From positions 310,001 through 374,000 of the forward strand of contig NZ_JOFT01000011.1 in assembly GCF_000725805.1 (NCBI RefSeq): a DNA stretch of 64,000 bases, given 5' to 3'. The notes beneath the pieces were generated by a model. That model was not told where the DNA came from, ran no database searches, and worked only from the letters and a program-made list of their open reading frames with translations. Shown here one piece after another: positions 17,518 to 26,204 of this stretch. The translations under genes and the position numbers were made by a program. The first letter of the stretch is position 1. Each line of letters starts with the position of its first letter. This DNA comes from Streptomyces xanthophaeus. GTDB lineage: Bacteria; Actinomycetota; Actinomycetes; Streptomycetales; Streptomycetaceae.

Positions 17518-19373
17518 GCCCATGGGTTTCCGCCGCGATCGCCACCGCCCTCGCCGCGGGGACGGTACGGGCCCGCCGCCGGCTGCACGCGCTGCAGGTC
17601 CTGCTCCCCGCCGGGGCCGACGCCACCGCCGATGCCGCCCCCACGACCGGCACGGCAGTGCGCCGGCGGTTGCTCACCGCGCGGGGTGTCACGGCCGACG
17701 CGTCCGTCCTCGCGGCCGCCTGCGCCCACGCCGACCGGGAGGGCCTGGACGTCCTGGAGCTGCTGCCCGCCGACCTGCCCGCGGAGGACGCCCTCGGGCT
17801 GCTGCGGCTGGTCGATCCGGCCGGGTACCGGCAGGACCGGCTGGCCGCCGGGCGCGGCGCGGGCTGCGCCGTGCTCGTGGGTGCGGAGGTCCTGGAACGG
17901 GCCGGGGTGGATCCGGACCGTCCCCGGGACCGGGCGGAACTCCTGGCGCTCACCCGCCGTCTGAAGGAGTACGCCACCGCCTCGACCGACCTGGCCGTCG
18001 CCCCGGGGCTGCGCTCCGCCGGCGCCGTCGCGATCGCCGGGGCCGGGCGGCGCGGCCGGGCTGCCGAGCTGCACGCCCAGGGACTGCCGCCGGGCCTGCT
18101 GGCGGCGGCCCAGCTGGCCGGTCTCGCGCTGCTCGCGGCGGCTGCCGTACGGGACGGACGCTGGGGCGTGGCCGCCGCCGGGCTGTACTGGCTGCAGCCC
18201 GCTCTCGTGCTGGGCACCGGCGGCCCACTGCGGCCTGTGGACCTGGCCGGTGCGAGCGCGGCCCGGCCGCTGCGGTCGCTGCGTGCGGGGCTGCGTACGG
18301 CCGGGGAGGCCCGTGCGTCGCAGGAGGCCGGGGCGTCGGCCCGCAGGGCCGCGTACGCCGCCGAACTCGCGGGCGGCACCGACCGGTTCTTCGAGCCGCG
18401 GCGGACCGACTGCCCGTGGTGCGGCGCCTCCCGGCTGTCGGTACGGGTGCGCATGCCTGATCTGCTGCAGGGCAAACCCGGCCGTTTCACCCTGGAGGAG
18501 TGCGGAGGCTGCGGGCACGTCTTCCAGAATCCGCGGCTGACGGTGGAGGGACTGGACTTCTACTACCGGGACTTCTACGACGGCCGCGGCGGCGAGGGAG
18601 CCGGGACGGTCTTCGGCCGGCTCGGCGTCCACTACCGGGCGCGGGCCGCCATGATCGCCCCGTACGCCCGGCCCGCCTCCTGGCTCGATGTCGGCACCGG
18701 TCACGGCCACTTCTGCGACGTGGCCCGCGAGGTGTGGCCGGACTGCCGCTTCGACGGCCTCGACATGGGCGACGGCATCCAGGAGGCCGAGCGGCGCGGC
18801 TGGGTGGAGACCGGCTACCAGGGCCAGTTCCCCGAGCTCGCCGGGAAGCTCGCCGCCCAGTACGAGGCGGTCAGCATGTACCACTACCTGGAGCACACCC
18901 GTGACCCGTTCGCGGAGCTCGACGCGGCCGCGCAGGTGCTGGTGCCGGGCGGGCACCTGCTGATCGAGCTGCCCGATCCGCAGTCGAGGATGGCGCGGCT
19001 GCTGGGCCCGCACTGGCTGCCGTGGTTCCAGCCGCAGCACCAGCACCTGATCCCGGCGGCCAACCTGCGTGCGGCGCTGGCCGCGCGCGGGTTCACCGTA
19101 CTGGCCGAAGAGCACGGGCCCGCCCATCAGCACAACGACTTCGTGGGCGCGGTCGCGCTCACCGCCAACCGTCTCGCCCCCGACCCGCACAGCCCCTGGG
19201 CCGACCCGGCCGCCCTGCGTCCGGCCCGGCGCGCGGCCCGCCAGGCGGTACGGGCCGTGGCCCTGCCGTGCCTGGCGGCGGCGGGCCTGCTGGACGCGGT
19301 GCGCACCGCGGCGGCCCGGCGCACCGACGGCGGCAACGCGTACCGGCTGCTGGCCCGCAAGGAGTCGAGGTGA
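17514..19373 (+). CDS. Membrane-anchored zinc-ribbon SAM methyltransferase with unknown N-terminal domain
   Basis: The 619-aa protein starts in an ATGA overlap with the glycosyltransferase. Residues 1-17 are a possible membrane anchor. Residues 50-190 form an Ala/Leu-rich domain of unknown role, perhaps a degenerate glycosyltransferase-like fold (weak impression). Residues 195-245 contain two further hydrophobic segments. Residues 300-345 carry a CPWC...CGGC zinc ribbon. Residues 360-520 form a class I methyltransferase (motif I SWLDVGTGHGHF, then LDMGDG), resembling the zinc-ribbon C-methyltransferases acting on sugars (Methyltransf_13/23 type). It could methylate the attached sugar or the lipid at the membrane. 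Confidence 0.75.
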   Translation: MSPWVSAAIATALAAGTVRARRRLHALQVLLPAGADATADAAPTTGTAVRRRLLTARGVTADASVLAAACAHADREGLDVLELLPADLPAEDALGLLRLVDPAGYRQDRLAAGRGAGCAVLVGAEVLERAGVDPDRPRDRAELLALTRRLKEYATASTDLAVAPGLRSAGAVAIAGAGRRGRAAELHAQGLPPGLLAAAQLAGLALLAAAAVRDGRWGVAAAGLYWLQPALVLGTGGPLRPVDLAGASAARPLRSLRAGLRTAGEARASQEAGASARRAAYAAELAGGTDRFFEPRRTDCPWCGASRLSVRVRMPDLLQGKPGRFTLEECGGCGHVFQNPRLTVEGLDFYYRDFYDGRGGEGAGTVFGRLGVHYRARAAMIAPYARPASWLDVGTGHGHFCDVAREVWPDCRFDGLDMGDGIQEAERRGWVETGYQGQFPELAGKLAAQYEAVSMYHYLEHTRDPFAELDAAAQVLVPGGHLLIELPDPQSRMARLLGPHWLPWFQPQHQHLIPAANLRAALAARGFTVLAEEHGPAHQHNDFVGAVALTANRLAPDPHSPWADPAALRPARRAARQAVRAVALPCLAAAGLLDAVRTAAARRTDGGNAYRLLARKESR

Positions 19374-20284
19374 ACGCCCCCTCTGCGGGAACGGCCGGTG
19401 CCCTGCCGCCGCTGGCCCTGCGGGCCACCGCCGACCCGCTGTTCCGGCTGGTCGCCCACGCCCTGGAGGTCGCGCACGAACGGCCGCCTGCCGCGGTGTG
19501 GAGCGCCCCGCACGCCTTCCACCTCGGCTCGCCGGGCCTGGTGGCCGCCGCGGGCTGGCCCGTCGCGGCGGCCGCGGCCCCGCGCGAGGACGGCCGGGTG
19601 CGGCTGAGCTCGCTCGGCCACCCCGCGCAGAGCTGCGAACTCCCGCTGACCGGACCGTACCCGGACAGCCCTGCCTGGGCGGCGCGCCCGTACGCCCTGC
19701 TGCGGGCCCTCGCCCGGGCCGGGTACGGCCGCGGCGGCACGGACCTGCACGTCCAGAGCACCCTGACCGGAGCCGCCGGGCTGAGCCTGACGGAACCCCT
19801 GGACTGCGCGGTCGCTCTCGCCGTGGCCGACGTGCACACCGGCAAGGGCGAGCCGCGGCCCGCGCGGGAGCTGCTCGCCGCGCTGATCCGGGAGACGGCT
19901 CCGCAGGACGACGACGCCCTGCGCACCGCAGTGCTGTTCGCGCGGCCCGGCACCGCCCTGTGCGTCGGGCCGGACCGGGAGCCGCGGAGCGTGCCCTTCG
20001 ACCCGCCCGCCTCGGGGACCCATCTGGTGCTCATGGCCGTACGGGGTCCCGAGGCGGACCGCGGGGCCGCGCTGGCGCGGGGCGTGGAGTGCGCACGACG
20101 GGCGGGCGCACTCAGCGCGTGGCCGCCGGGCAGCCGGGCCGGCCGCAGTGTGCTGGTGCTGCTGCCGCACAGCCGTCTGACGGCGGTGCGCGCGGCGGTC
20201 GCGGACGAGTTCCGCGGCCTGGGTCTGCCCGTACCGCGCTTCGTGAACATCGCCGTGGCCGGACCGGCCCGGCGCGAGGACTGA
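19370..20284 (+). CDS. Degenerate galactokinase/GHMP-kinase-like protein
   Basis: The 304-aa protein has a GTG start in a GTGA overlap with the methyltransferase. Several segments line up in order with actinobacterial galactokinases. TDLHVQSTLTGAAGLSLTEP corresponds to the kinase ADLHV...GAGLSSSA loop. EPRSVPFDPPASGTHLVLM corresponds to the segment after the central domain. LPVPRFVNIAVAGPARR corresponds to the C-terminus. The sugar-binding RVNLIGEHTDY-type motif is absent, the ATP loop has lost its Ser run, and the final Gly-rich motif is missing. The protein is short for the family (usually 380-400 aa). It may be a pseudo-kinase or have acquired another role in the glycosylation pathway. The homology is my reading by eye. 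Confidence 0.65.
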   Translation: MNAPSAGTAGALPPLALRATADPLFRLVAHALEVAHERPPAAVWSAPHAFHLGSPGLVAAAGWPVAAAAAPREDGRVRLSSLGHPAQSCELPLTGPYPDSPAWAARPYALLRALARAGYGRGGTDLHVQSTLTGAAGLSLTEPLDCAVALAVADVHTGKGEPRPARELLAALIRETAPQDDDALRTAVLFARPGTALCVGPDREPRSVPFDPPASGTHLVLMAVRGPEADRGAALARGVECARRAGALSAWPPGSRAGRSVLVLLPHSRLTAVRAAVADEFRGLGLPVPRFVNIAVAGPARRED

Positions 20285-20328
20285 GCCGGGCCGCTCCGGC
20301 CCGGCGAGGACACAGGAGGCATCACCCC

Positions 20329-21552
20329 ATGCGCACCGGACACTCAGCACCGGACGTCCCGGACACCCCACCGCGCGGGCGGGGCGGCAGGTGGCGGGCC
20401 ACCGCGACCGGCATCGCCTGCGCCCTCGGCCTGCTCACCGCCATGACGGTCGGCAGCTCCGAGGCGGCCGTCGCCCCGGCGGCGGCGCCCGCCCCGGCCG
20501 CCGCGGCCCTGCCGGGCTACGACCACGTGGTGGTCGTCGTCTTCGAGAACAAGCAGTACGGCGAGATCATCGGCAGCTCCAACGCCCCGTACATCAACCA
20601 GCTGGCGGGCGGCGGCGCCAGCCTCACGGCGATGAAGGCGCTGACCCACCCCAGCCAGCCGAACTACTTCAACATCTTCTCCGGCGGCACCCAGGGCATC
20701 ACGGGCGACGGCTGCTACGCACCGCAGTCGATGACCGCGCCCAACCTCGGCCAGGAACTCATCGTCGCGGGCAAGACGTTCGCGACGTACAACGAGGACC
20801 TGCCGAGCGAGGGATCCACGGCCTGCACCAACGGGCAGTACGCCCAGAAGCACAATCCGTGGTTCGCCTTCAAGAACGTGCCGCTCACCACCGGCAAGAC
20901 CTGGACGCAGTTCCCGCGGGGCGACTTCGCCGCACTGCCGCACCTGTCGTTCGTCGTCCCGAACCAGTGCAACGACATGCACTCGTGCCCGGTGAGCACG
21001 GGCGACACCTGGGTCAAGAACAATCTCGACGCCTACGCGCAGTGGGCGAAGGCCAACAACAGCCTGCTCGTGCTCACCTGGGACGAGGACAACTTCCTGG
21101 GGTCCAACCAGATCGCCACGGTGTTCTACGGCGCGCACGTCAAGCAGGGGCGGTACAGCACCGCCTACAACCACTTCAACCTGCTGCGGACCTTCGAGGA
21201 CCTGTTCGGGACGGGGCACGCGGGCAACGCGGCCACCGCCCAGCCGATCACGGAGGTCTTCGGGACCGGCGGTGAGGAACCACCTCCGGGCGGCCTGAGC
21301 GTCGTCAACCCGGGCGCGCAGACCTGCAAGTTCAACCAGTCCTGCACCATCCAGGTGACGGCCACCGGAGGTGCGGCCCCGCTGCGGTGGACCTCGGCCG
21401 GGCTGCCGTGGGGGCTGACCATGGACGCCGCGACCGGCCGGATCAGCGGGAAGCCATGGGGGTCCGGGACCGTCCAGATCACCGCCACGGCGACCGATGC
21501 GGCGGGCAAGAACGCCGCGGCCACCTTCCCGCTCACCCTCAACTGGTTCTGA
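20329..21552 (+). CDS. Secreted phosphoesterase (acid phosphatase family) with C-terminal PIG domain
   Basis: The 407-aa protein starts at an ATG 9 bases after AGGAGG. A signal peptide with a twin-basic start and a hydrophobic core spans residues 1-47. The catalytic domain (about 60-310) begins YDHVVVVVFENKQYGEI and contains HPSQPNYFNIFSGG and TWDEDNF, typical of the phosphoesterase family PF04185 (phospholipase C-like and acid phosphatases). The last 85 residues are a PIG Ig-like domain with CKFNQSC, nearly the same as in the secreted protein at 710-1948. It sits 44 bases after the GHMP-like gene, so it may belong to the operon and act on an exported phosphorylated intermediate, or be an independent phosphatase. 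Confidence 0.85.
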   Translation: MRTGHSAPDVPDTPPRGRGGRWRATATGIACALGLLTAMTVGSSEAAVAPAAAPAPAAAALPGYDHVVVVVFENKQYGEIIGSSNAPYINQLAGGGASLTAMKALTHPSQPNYFNIFSGGTQGITGDGCYAPQSMTAPNLGQELIVAGKTFATYNEDLPSEGSTACTNGQYAQKHNPWFAFKNVPLTTGKTWTQFPRGDFAALPHLSFVVPNQCNDMHSCPVSTGDTWVKNNLDAYAQWAKANNSLLVLTWDEDNFLGSNQIATVFYGAHVKQGRYSTAYNHFNLLRTFEDLFGTGHAGNAATAQPITEVFGTGGEEPPPGGLSVVNPGAQTCKFNQSCTIQVTATGGAAPLRWTSAGLPWGLTMDAATGRISGKPWGSGTVQITATATDAAGKNAAATFPLTLNWF

Positions 21553-21584
21553 CGGGAACCCGGTTCGGACACAAGGAGGCATCC

Positions 21585-22835
21585 GTGTACCTGTCGGCCA
21601 ACCGCGCCGCCGATGCCGCGAAGGGCGTACCCCGCCCGGCGGCCGGCCCGGCCGTCGCGGGCAACGTGCTCGTGCTCGGCCTGGTCAGCCTGGTCACGGA
21701 TGTCTCCGCCGAGATGGTCACCGCGGTCCTGCCGCTCTACCTCGTCGTCGGCCTCGGCATGTCGCCGCTGGCCTTCGGGGCGCTCGACGGGCTCTACCAG
21801 GGCGCGAGCGCCTTCCTGCGGCTGGCCGGCGGCCACCTCGCCGACCGGACCGAGCGCCACAAACTCGTGGCGGGGACGGGGTACGCCCTCTCCGCGGCCT
21901 GCAAGCTGGCCCTGCTCGCGGTCTCCACTCCATGGGCGATGGGCGCGGTCCTGGCCGCCGACCGGGCCGGGAAGGGGCTGCGTACCGCGCCGCGCGACGC
22001 GCTCATCTCGCTGTCCGCCCCGCCCGAGGGGCAGGGCCGGGCCTTCGGGGTGCACCGGGCCATGGACACGGCGGGCGCGCTGCTCGGCCCGCTGGTGGCC
22101 TTCGGGGTGCTCTGGGCGGCGCACGACGCCTACGAGGCCGTGTTCACGGTCAGCTTCTGCGTGGCGGCCTTCGCGGTGCTGCTGCTCGCACTGTTCGTAC
22201 GGGACGTCCGCGCCCGGCCGGACCGTACCCCCCGGCCGCAACGGGCTGCCCCGGCGCGGCCCGGCCTGGGGCCGGTGCTCCGTGACCGCGGCGTACGGCG
22301 CCTCGCGCTGGCGGCGGCCCTGTTCGGGGTGTTCACGGTCGGGGACTCCTTCGTCTACCTGCTCCTCCAGCGGCGCCTGGAGCTGCCCGCGGCGGCCTTC
22401 CCCCTGCTCCCGGTGGCCACGGCGGCCGGGTTCCTGCTGCTCGCCGTCCCGTTGGGCAGGCTCGCGGACCGGGCCGGACGCGGCCCCGTCTTCCTGGCGG
22501 GTCATGCCGCGCTGGCGGTGGCGTACCTCCTGCTGCTCTCCCCGCTGGGCGGCGCGGCCCCGGCGGTACTGGTGCTGCTGCTCCTCAGCGCGTTCTACGC
22601 GGCCACGGACGGCGTGCTGATGGCGGCCGCGGGACCGCTGCTGCCCGTACGGCTGCGGGCGAGCGGCATGGCCGTGGTCCAGACGGCGCAGGCACTGGCC
22701 CGGTTCGCGGGGGCGCTGCTCTTCGGGGCCGGCTGGACGTACGCGGGTCCCGGTACCGCACTGGCCGGCGCGGCCATCGGTCTCACCCTGTCGCTGGCGG
22801 CGGCCGGGATTCTCGGCAAGGGAGCACTGCGATGA
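21585..22835 (+). CDS. MFS transporter
   Basis: The 416-aa protein has a GTG start 5 bases after AAGGAGG. About 12 hydrophobic segments are visible. The loop between helices 2 and 3 carries GGHLADRTERHK, the MFS motif A, and a related form GRLADRAGRGP follows in the second half. The family exports drugs or small molecules by proton antiport. It lies 32 bases after the phosphoesterase and overlaps the next gene by ATGA, so it is co-transcribed and is the best candidate exporter for the operon's product. Confidence 0.88.
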   Translation: MYLSANRAADAAKGVPRPAAGPAVAGNVLVLGLVSLVTDVSAEMVTAVLPLYLVVGLGMSPLAFGALDGLYQGASAFLRLAGGHLADRTERHKLVAGTGYALSAACKLALLAVSTPWAMGAVLAADRAGKGLRTAPRDALISLSAPPEGQGRAFGVHRAMDTAGALLGPLVAFGVLWAAHDAYEAVFTVSFCVAAFAVLLLALFVRDVRARPDRTPRPQRAAPARPGLGPVLRDRGVRRLALAAALFGVFTVGDSFVYLLLQRRLELPAAAFPLLPVATAAGFLLLAVPLGRLADRAGRGPVFLAGHAALAVAYLLLLSPLGGAAPAVLVLLLLSAFYAATDGVLMAAAGPLLPVRLRASGMAVVQTAQALARFAGALLFGAGWTYAGPGTALAGAAIGLTLSLAAAGILGKGALR

Positions 22836-23854
22836 CGCACACCCTGCGGAAGGTCCTCGTCCTGGTCCTGTTCTCCGCGCTGCTGGCGGCGGTGGCCGTG
22901 GTCTCGGTGGTACGTGCCGCGGACCGGGCCGGCGAGCGCGAAGAGGCGCGTCCGGGCGGTCCGGTGGCGCAGTCGGGCGTGGTGGACCTGGAGACGCCGG
23001 GCCGGCTGCTGTTCCGCAATCTGGCCTGGGGGCCGGGCCGCGACACGATCGCCTCGGTACCGCTGGCCGCACCCGGGGGTGCGCGGACCACCGCGCCGCA
23101 GGACTGCCTGCGCTTCCACGCGGCCGCGGGCACGGGGGTCTGCCTGCGGCGCGCGGGCGGGGTCGTGCCCCGGTACGAGGCGCTGGTCCTCGACCGCCAG
23201 CTGCGGCCGGTCCGTTCGTTCGAGGTTCCGGGTACGCCCACCCGTGCACGGGTCTCCCCCAGCGGGCGGCTGCTCGCCTGGACGGTGTTCGTCAGCGGGG
23301 ACTCGTACGCGGGCGGCAGCTTCTCGACCCGCACCGCCGTCTACGACACCCGGTCGGGGGTGCTCGTCCCCAGCCTGGAGGAGTTCGCGGTGTCCGACGG
23401 GGGCCGGCGCGTCCGGGCGGCCGACCACAACTTCTGGGGCGTGACCTTCGCCGACGACGACAACCGCTTCTACGCGACCCTCGCCACGGGGGGCCGGACC
23501 CACCTGGTGGAGGGCGATCTGGGGGCCCGCGAACTGCGCGTGCTGCGGGAGAACGCGGAGTGCCCCTCCCTCTCCCCCGACGGCACCCGGATCGCGTTCA
23601 AGAAGCGGGTGGACGGTCTGCCGGCCGATGCGCCGTGGCGCCTGTACGTCCTGGACCTGGGCACCGGCGCCGAGACCGCGTTGGCGGAGGAGCGGAGCGT
23701 CGACGACCAGGCCCTGTGGTACGACGGGCGGACTCTCCTCTACGCGCTGCCGGGCGATTTCGGCGGCGACCTGTGGTCCCTGCCCGCGGGGGGCGGGGGA
23801 AGTCCGCAGCTGCTGCTGAAGTCCGCCGTCTCCCCGGCCGTCATGAGGTCTTGA
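22832..23854 (+). CDS. TolB-like propeller protein, membrane-anchored
   Basis: The 340-aa protein starts in an ATGA overlap with the MFS gene. A single N-terminal hydrophobic segment (residues 7-28) precedes an extracytoplasmic region with TolB/WD-like repeats, for example ARVSPSGRLLAWTVF and CPSLSPDGTRIAFKK followed by LYVLDLGTGAET. There is no lipobox. Such proteins act as scaffolds or sensors at the envelope. Coupling with the MFS transporter suggests a joint role in export. Confidence 0.78.
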   Translation: MTHTLRKVLVLVLFSALLAAVAVVSVVRAADRAGEREEARPGGPVAQSGVVDLETPGRLLFRNLAWGPGRDTIASVPLAAPGGARTTAPQDCLRFHAAAGTGVCLRRAGGVVPRYEALVLDRQLRPVRSFEVPGTPTRARVSPSGRLLAWTVFVSGDSYAGGSFSTRTAVYDTRSGVLVPSLEEFAVSDGGRRVRAADHNFWGVTFADDDNRFYATLATGGRTHLVEGDLGARELRVLRENAECPSLSPDGTRIAFKKRVDGLPADAPWRLYVLDLGTGAETALAEERSVDDQALWYDGRTLLYALPGDFGGDLWSLPAGGGGSPQLLLKSAVSPAVMRS

Positions 23855-23864
23855 CGGTCCGTCA
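23852..23864. repeat. Palindrome holding both stop codons of convergent genes
   Basis: TGACGG-T-CCGTCA is a 13-base inverted repeat. Its left arm contains the TGA of the TolB-like gene and its right arm the stop of the minus-strand glycosyltransferase. The genes are only 7 bases apart. The arms are too short for a confident terminator. Confidence 0.4.
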
Positions 23865-25118
23865 CCCTGCCCAGCGTCCTGACAGGAAGGTGACGGCGAA
23901 GACGGTGCTCACGGGGCCGACGAGGCAGACGTAGGCCGTCTTCAGGCGGGGCCTGCGCAGGCTCCAGGAGGCCAGCACGATCCACAGCGGCCACCAGAGG
24001 AGGGTGGCGCGGGGGACGGAGGTGTACCAGTAGGACGTACCGAGTGCCCACAGGCTGAGGCCGACGTAGGCCGCCTCGGGCCAGCGGCGCCGGGCGGTCA
24101 GCAGACCGAGCAGGCACAGGCCGACGAGCATCGCGAGGAGTTCCGCCTGGTACATGAAGGCGTACCCGGTGGCCTGGACGTGGGTGAAGGCCTCGCGCCA
24201 GGTGGTGGCCCACGCTTCCCACGGGGTGTGGAAGTCGCGGTACCAGCCGCGTTCCTGCGCGTGTTTCCAGGCCATCCAGTCGCCGGTGTGCGTCTGGAGG
24301 TACCAGCTGTGGAGGGCGGCGGGCAGGGCGGGCAGCGCGATCCAGGGCAGCGACCGCCACCGCCGGCGGGTACGGGCGGTCAGCAGGAAGTGCAGGGCGA
24401 TCGCGGCGGCGAGGAAGAGGCCGCTGATGCGGACGGTCGTGGCCAGGGCCGTGAGGGTGGCGGCGAGGGGCCAGTTGCGGCGCTGGGCGGCGAGCCAGGC
24501 GGGCAGGGCGAGGGCGAGGAAGAGCGCCTCGGTGTAGCCGACGGCCAGGAAGACCGCGCACGGGGAGAGCAGGAGGAACAGCACGGCGCGTGGGGCGGCG
24601 TCCGCGGCGGGCAGGTACAGCTCGGCGATCCGGGCCAGGGCGAGGACGGCAACGGCCCCGGCGACGAAGGAGATCAGGAGTCCGGCCGCGGTCCAGTCGG
24701 GGACGACGGTGTGGACCGCGCGCAGCAGGAGGGGGAAGCCGGGGAAGAAGGCCTCCCGGTTGTCCCAGCCCCGCAGCCAGGGCCCTGCCCCGCCGGGGAA
24801 GTAGCCCTCCCGGGCTATGGCGAGGAAGTGCACCCAGTCCCAGCGCTGAAAGGGTGCGAGCGCGGGACCTGGGGCCCGGCCGCCGCCGTTGGCCGGGAAC
24901 AGCCACCGGGTGCAGTAGGCGGTGGTCCAGATGCCCGCCCGGGTCACCAGGTACAGCCACAGCACCTCCCTGTCCACGGGGCGCAGCCGAGCGGCCGCCC
25001 GCCGCAGGGCGTCCGCGGGCCGGCGGCCGGGCCGGACCTGGGCCCGCGGGGGGAGCCGCTGCGGTGCGGGCGGGCGCGGGACCGGTGCGTGGATGCCCTC
25101 GCGCGGACGGGGCGGCAT
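23862..25118 (-). CDS. Integral membrane mannosyltransferase, PIG-V-like
   Basis: The 418-aa protein is taken from the ATG at 25118; a GTG 36 bases upstream is possible. About nine hydrophobic segments follow a basic, Pro-rich cytosolic N-terminus. The first large extracytoplasmic loop has the acidic motif FQRWDWVHFLAIAREGYFP, and then WDNREAFFPGFPL, as in GT-C/PIG-V type mannosyltransferases that use polyprenyl-phosphate sugars. It is convergent with the synthase operon. It may modify envelope glycans or the operon's glycolipid, but it could be unrelated. Confidence 0.78.
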   Translation of the reverse strand: MPPRPREGIHAPVPRPPAPQRLPPRAQVRPGRRPADALRRAAARLRPVDREVLWLYLVTRAGIWTTAYCTRWLFPANGGGRAPGPALAPFQRWDWVHFLAIAREGYFPGGAGPWLRGWDNREAFFPGFPLLLRAVHTVVPDWTAAGLLISFVAGAVAVLALARIAELYLPAADAAPRAVLFLLLSPCAVFLAVGYTEALFLALALPAWLAAQRRNWPLAATLTALATTVRISGLFLAAAIALHFLLTARTRRRWRSLPWIALPALPAALHSWYLQTHTGDWMAWKHAQERGWYRDFHTPWEAWATTWREAFTHVQATGYAFMYQAELLAMLVGLCLLGLLTARRRWPEAAYVGLSLWALGTSYWYTSVPRATLLWWPLWIVLASWSLRRPRLKTAYVCLVGPVSTVFAVTFLSGRWAG

Positions 25119-25297
25119 GAGCGACACGGTGGACTCCAGAGGGTGTGCGGGCACGCCGGACCGCCCGACGGCGGCTCACCGGACGCCGGCGGGGGAAGGG
25201 TTCGGCGGATGGCGGATCAGTGCGCGAGCGTGCGGTCGTGGCCGTCCGCGACGGGAGCGGGGCCGGGGTCGGGGTCGGACCGGGGCCGGGAGGCTGC

Positions 25298-25714
25298 CTA
25301 CCGTGCCGGGGTCGTGGCCGGGGGCGTGCCCGTCGCACTGCTGTCGGGAGGTCTGGTCGACCCGTAGGGGGACGTCGCCGGGGGTGTCGGGGGCAGGCTC
25401 GTCCGGGCCGCTGAGGGGCCGGTCGTGGGTGCGGGCGACGGAGGACGGGTGGTCGGTCCCGGCGAGACCTGGCCGGGAGAAGGCGTGGTGGCCGGGGGTG
25501 TCGGCGCCGGCTTGCCCGGCAGGAGCTCGGACACGGCCGCACCGCCCCCCGCGAGGACGAGGCACACCCCCACCACGGCCAGGGTGACGCGACGCCGGTG
25601 CGCCCGCCGGCCCCGTTCGGTGATGTGCTCGGCCGGTGCGGTCACCGCCCGCTGCCGTCCGGAGTCGGCGGCTTGCCGGAAGAGGGACCGCAGCGGGTCC
25701 TGGGGCTCAGGCAC
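25298..25714 (-). CDS. Pro/Thr-rich single-pass membrane protein coupled to ECF sigma factor
   Basis: The 138-aa protein is taken from a GTG at 25714 with GAGGAGG 6 bases upstream; this start overlaps the sigma-factor stop by 8 bases. A charged cytosolic region of about 40 residues is followed by one hydrophobic segment (VTLAVVGVCLVLAGGGAA) and a Pro/Thr/Ser-rich external tail. No anti-sigma zinc motif is visible. Its place behind a SigE-family sigma factor suggests a membrane partner or regulator, but the tail has no recognised domain. Confidence 0.72.
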   Translation of the reverse strand: MPEPQDPLRSLFRQAADSGRQRAVTAPAEHITERGRRAHRRRVTLAVVGVCLVLAGGGAAVSELLPGKPAPTPPATTPSPGQVSPGPTTRPPSPAPTTGPSAARTSLPPTPPATSPYGSTRPPDSSATGTPPATTPAR

Positions 25715-26204
25715 CGGGGGCCTCCTCAATGCGCGGGTCCTGCAGGCGATGGGCGAGCGCGGTCCGGCCGCGGCTCAGGTGCGTCTTGACGGTGCTCGCG
25801 GACACGCCGGTCTCTTCGGCGATCTGCTCGACGGTCAGGTCGCACACGTAGTGCAGGGTCATCGAGCGGCGCTGCTGACCCGGCAGCTCGCGCAGCGCCT
25901 CCACCAGGGCGACCTGTTCCGGCCCGGGCCCCTCGACGTGCGGTGGGGCCCCGCTGCGCTTCCAGGCGTCCACGGAACGGCGCCGGAAGCGCCACCGGCT
26001 CACCGCCAGACGCCAGGCGACCGTACGGATCCATGCCTCGGGACGGCCGTCCCGATCGAGCTGGTGCCTTCGGCTCCAGCCCTTGACGAACGCTTCCTGC
26101 ACGACGTCCTGCGCCTCGTGCAGGTCGCCGAGCATCACGTACAACTGGCCTGTGAGCCGCGCCGCCGCCTGTGCATAGAACTCTTCGAACTCCTCGACGG
26201 TCAA
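25707..26204 (-). CDS. SigE-family ECF RNA polymerase sigma factor
   Basis: The 165-aa protein is read from a TTG start with GGGAG 6 bases upstream; an in-frame stop lies eight codons before it. Region 2 (FYAQAAARLTGQLYVMLGDL, then HEAQDVVQEAFVKGW) binds the -10 element. Region 4 (LTVEQIAEETGVSASTVKTH) is the -35-binding helix-turn-helix. It matches the short SigE/SigK-like ECF group common in Streptomyces. The downstream gene is coupled, and a two-component system is divergent. An ECF-type promoter motif at 28674-28697 may be a target. Confidence 0.9.
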   Translation of the reverse strand: MTVEEFEEFYAQAAARLTGQLYVMLGDLHEAQDVVQEAFVKGWSRRHQLDRDGRPEAWIRTVAWRLAVSRWRFRRRSVDAWKRSGAPPHVEGPGPEQVALVEALRELPGQQRRSMTLHYVCDLTVEQIAEETGVSASTVKTHLSRGRTALAHRLQDPRIEEAPGA

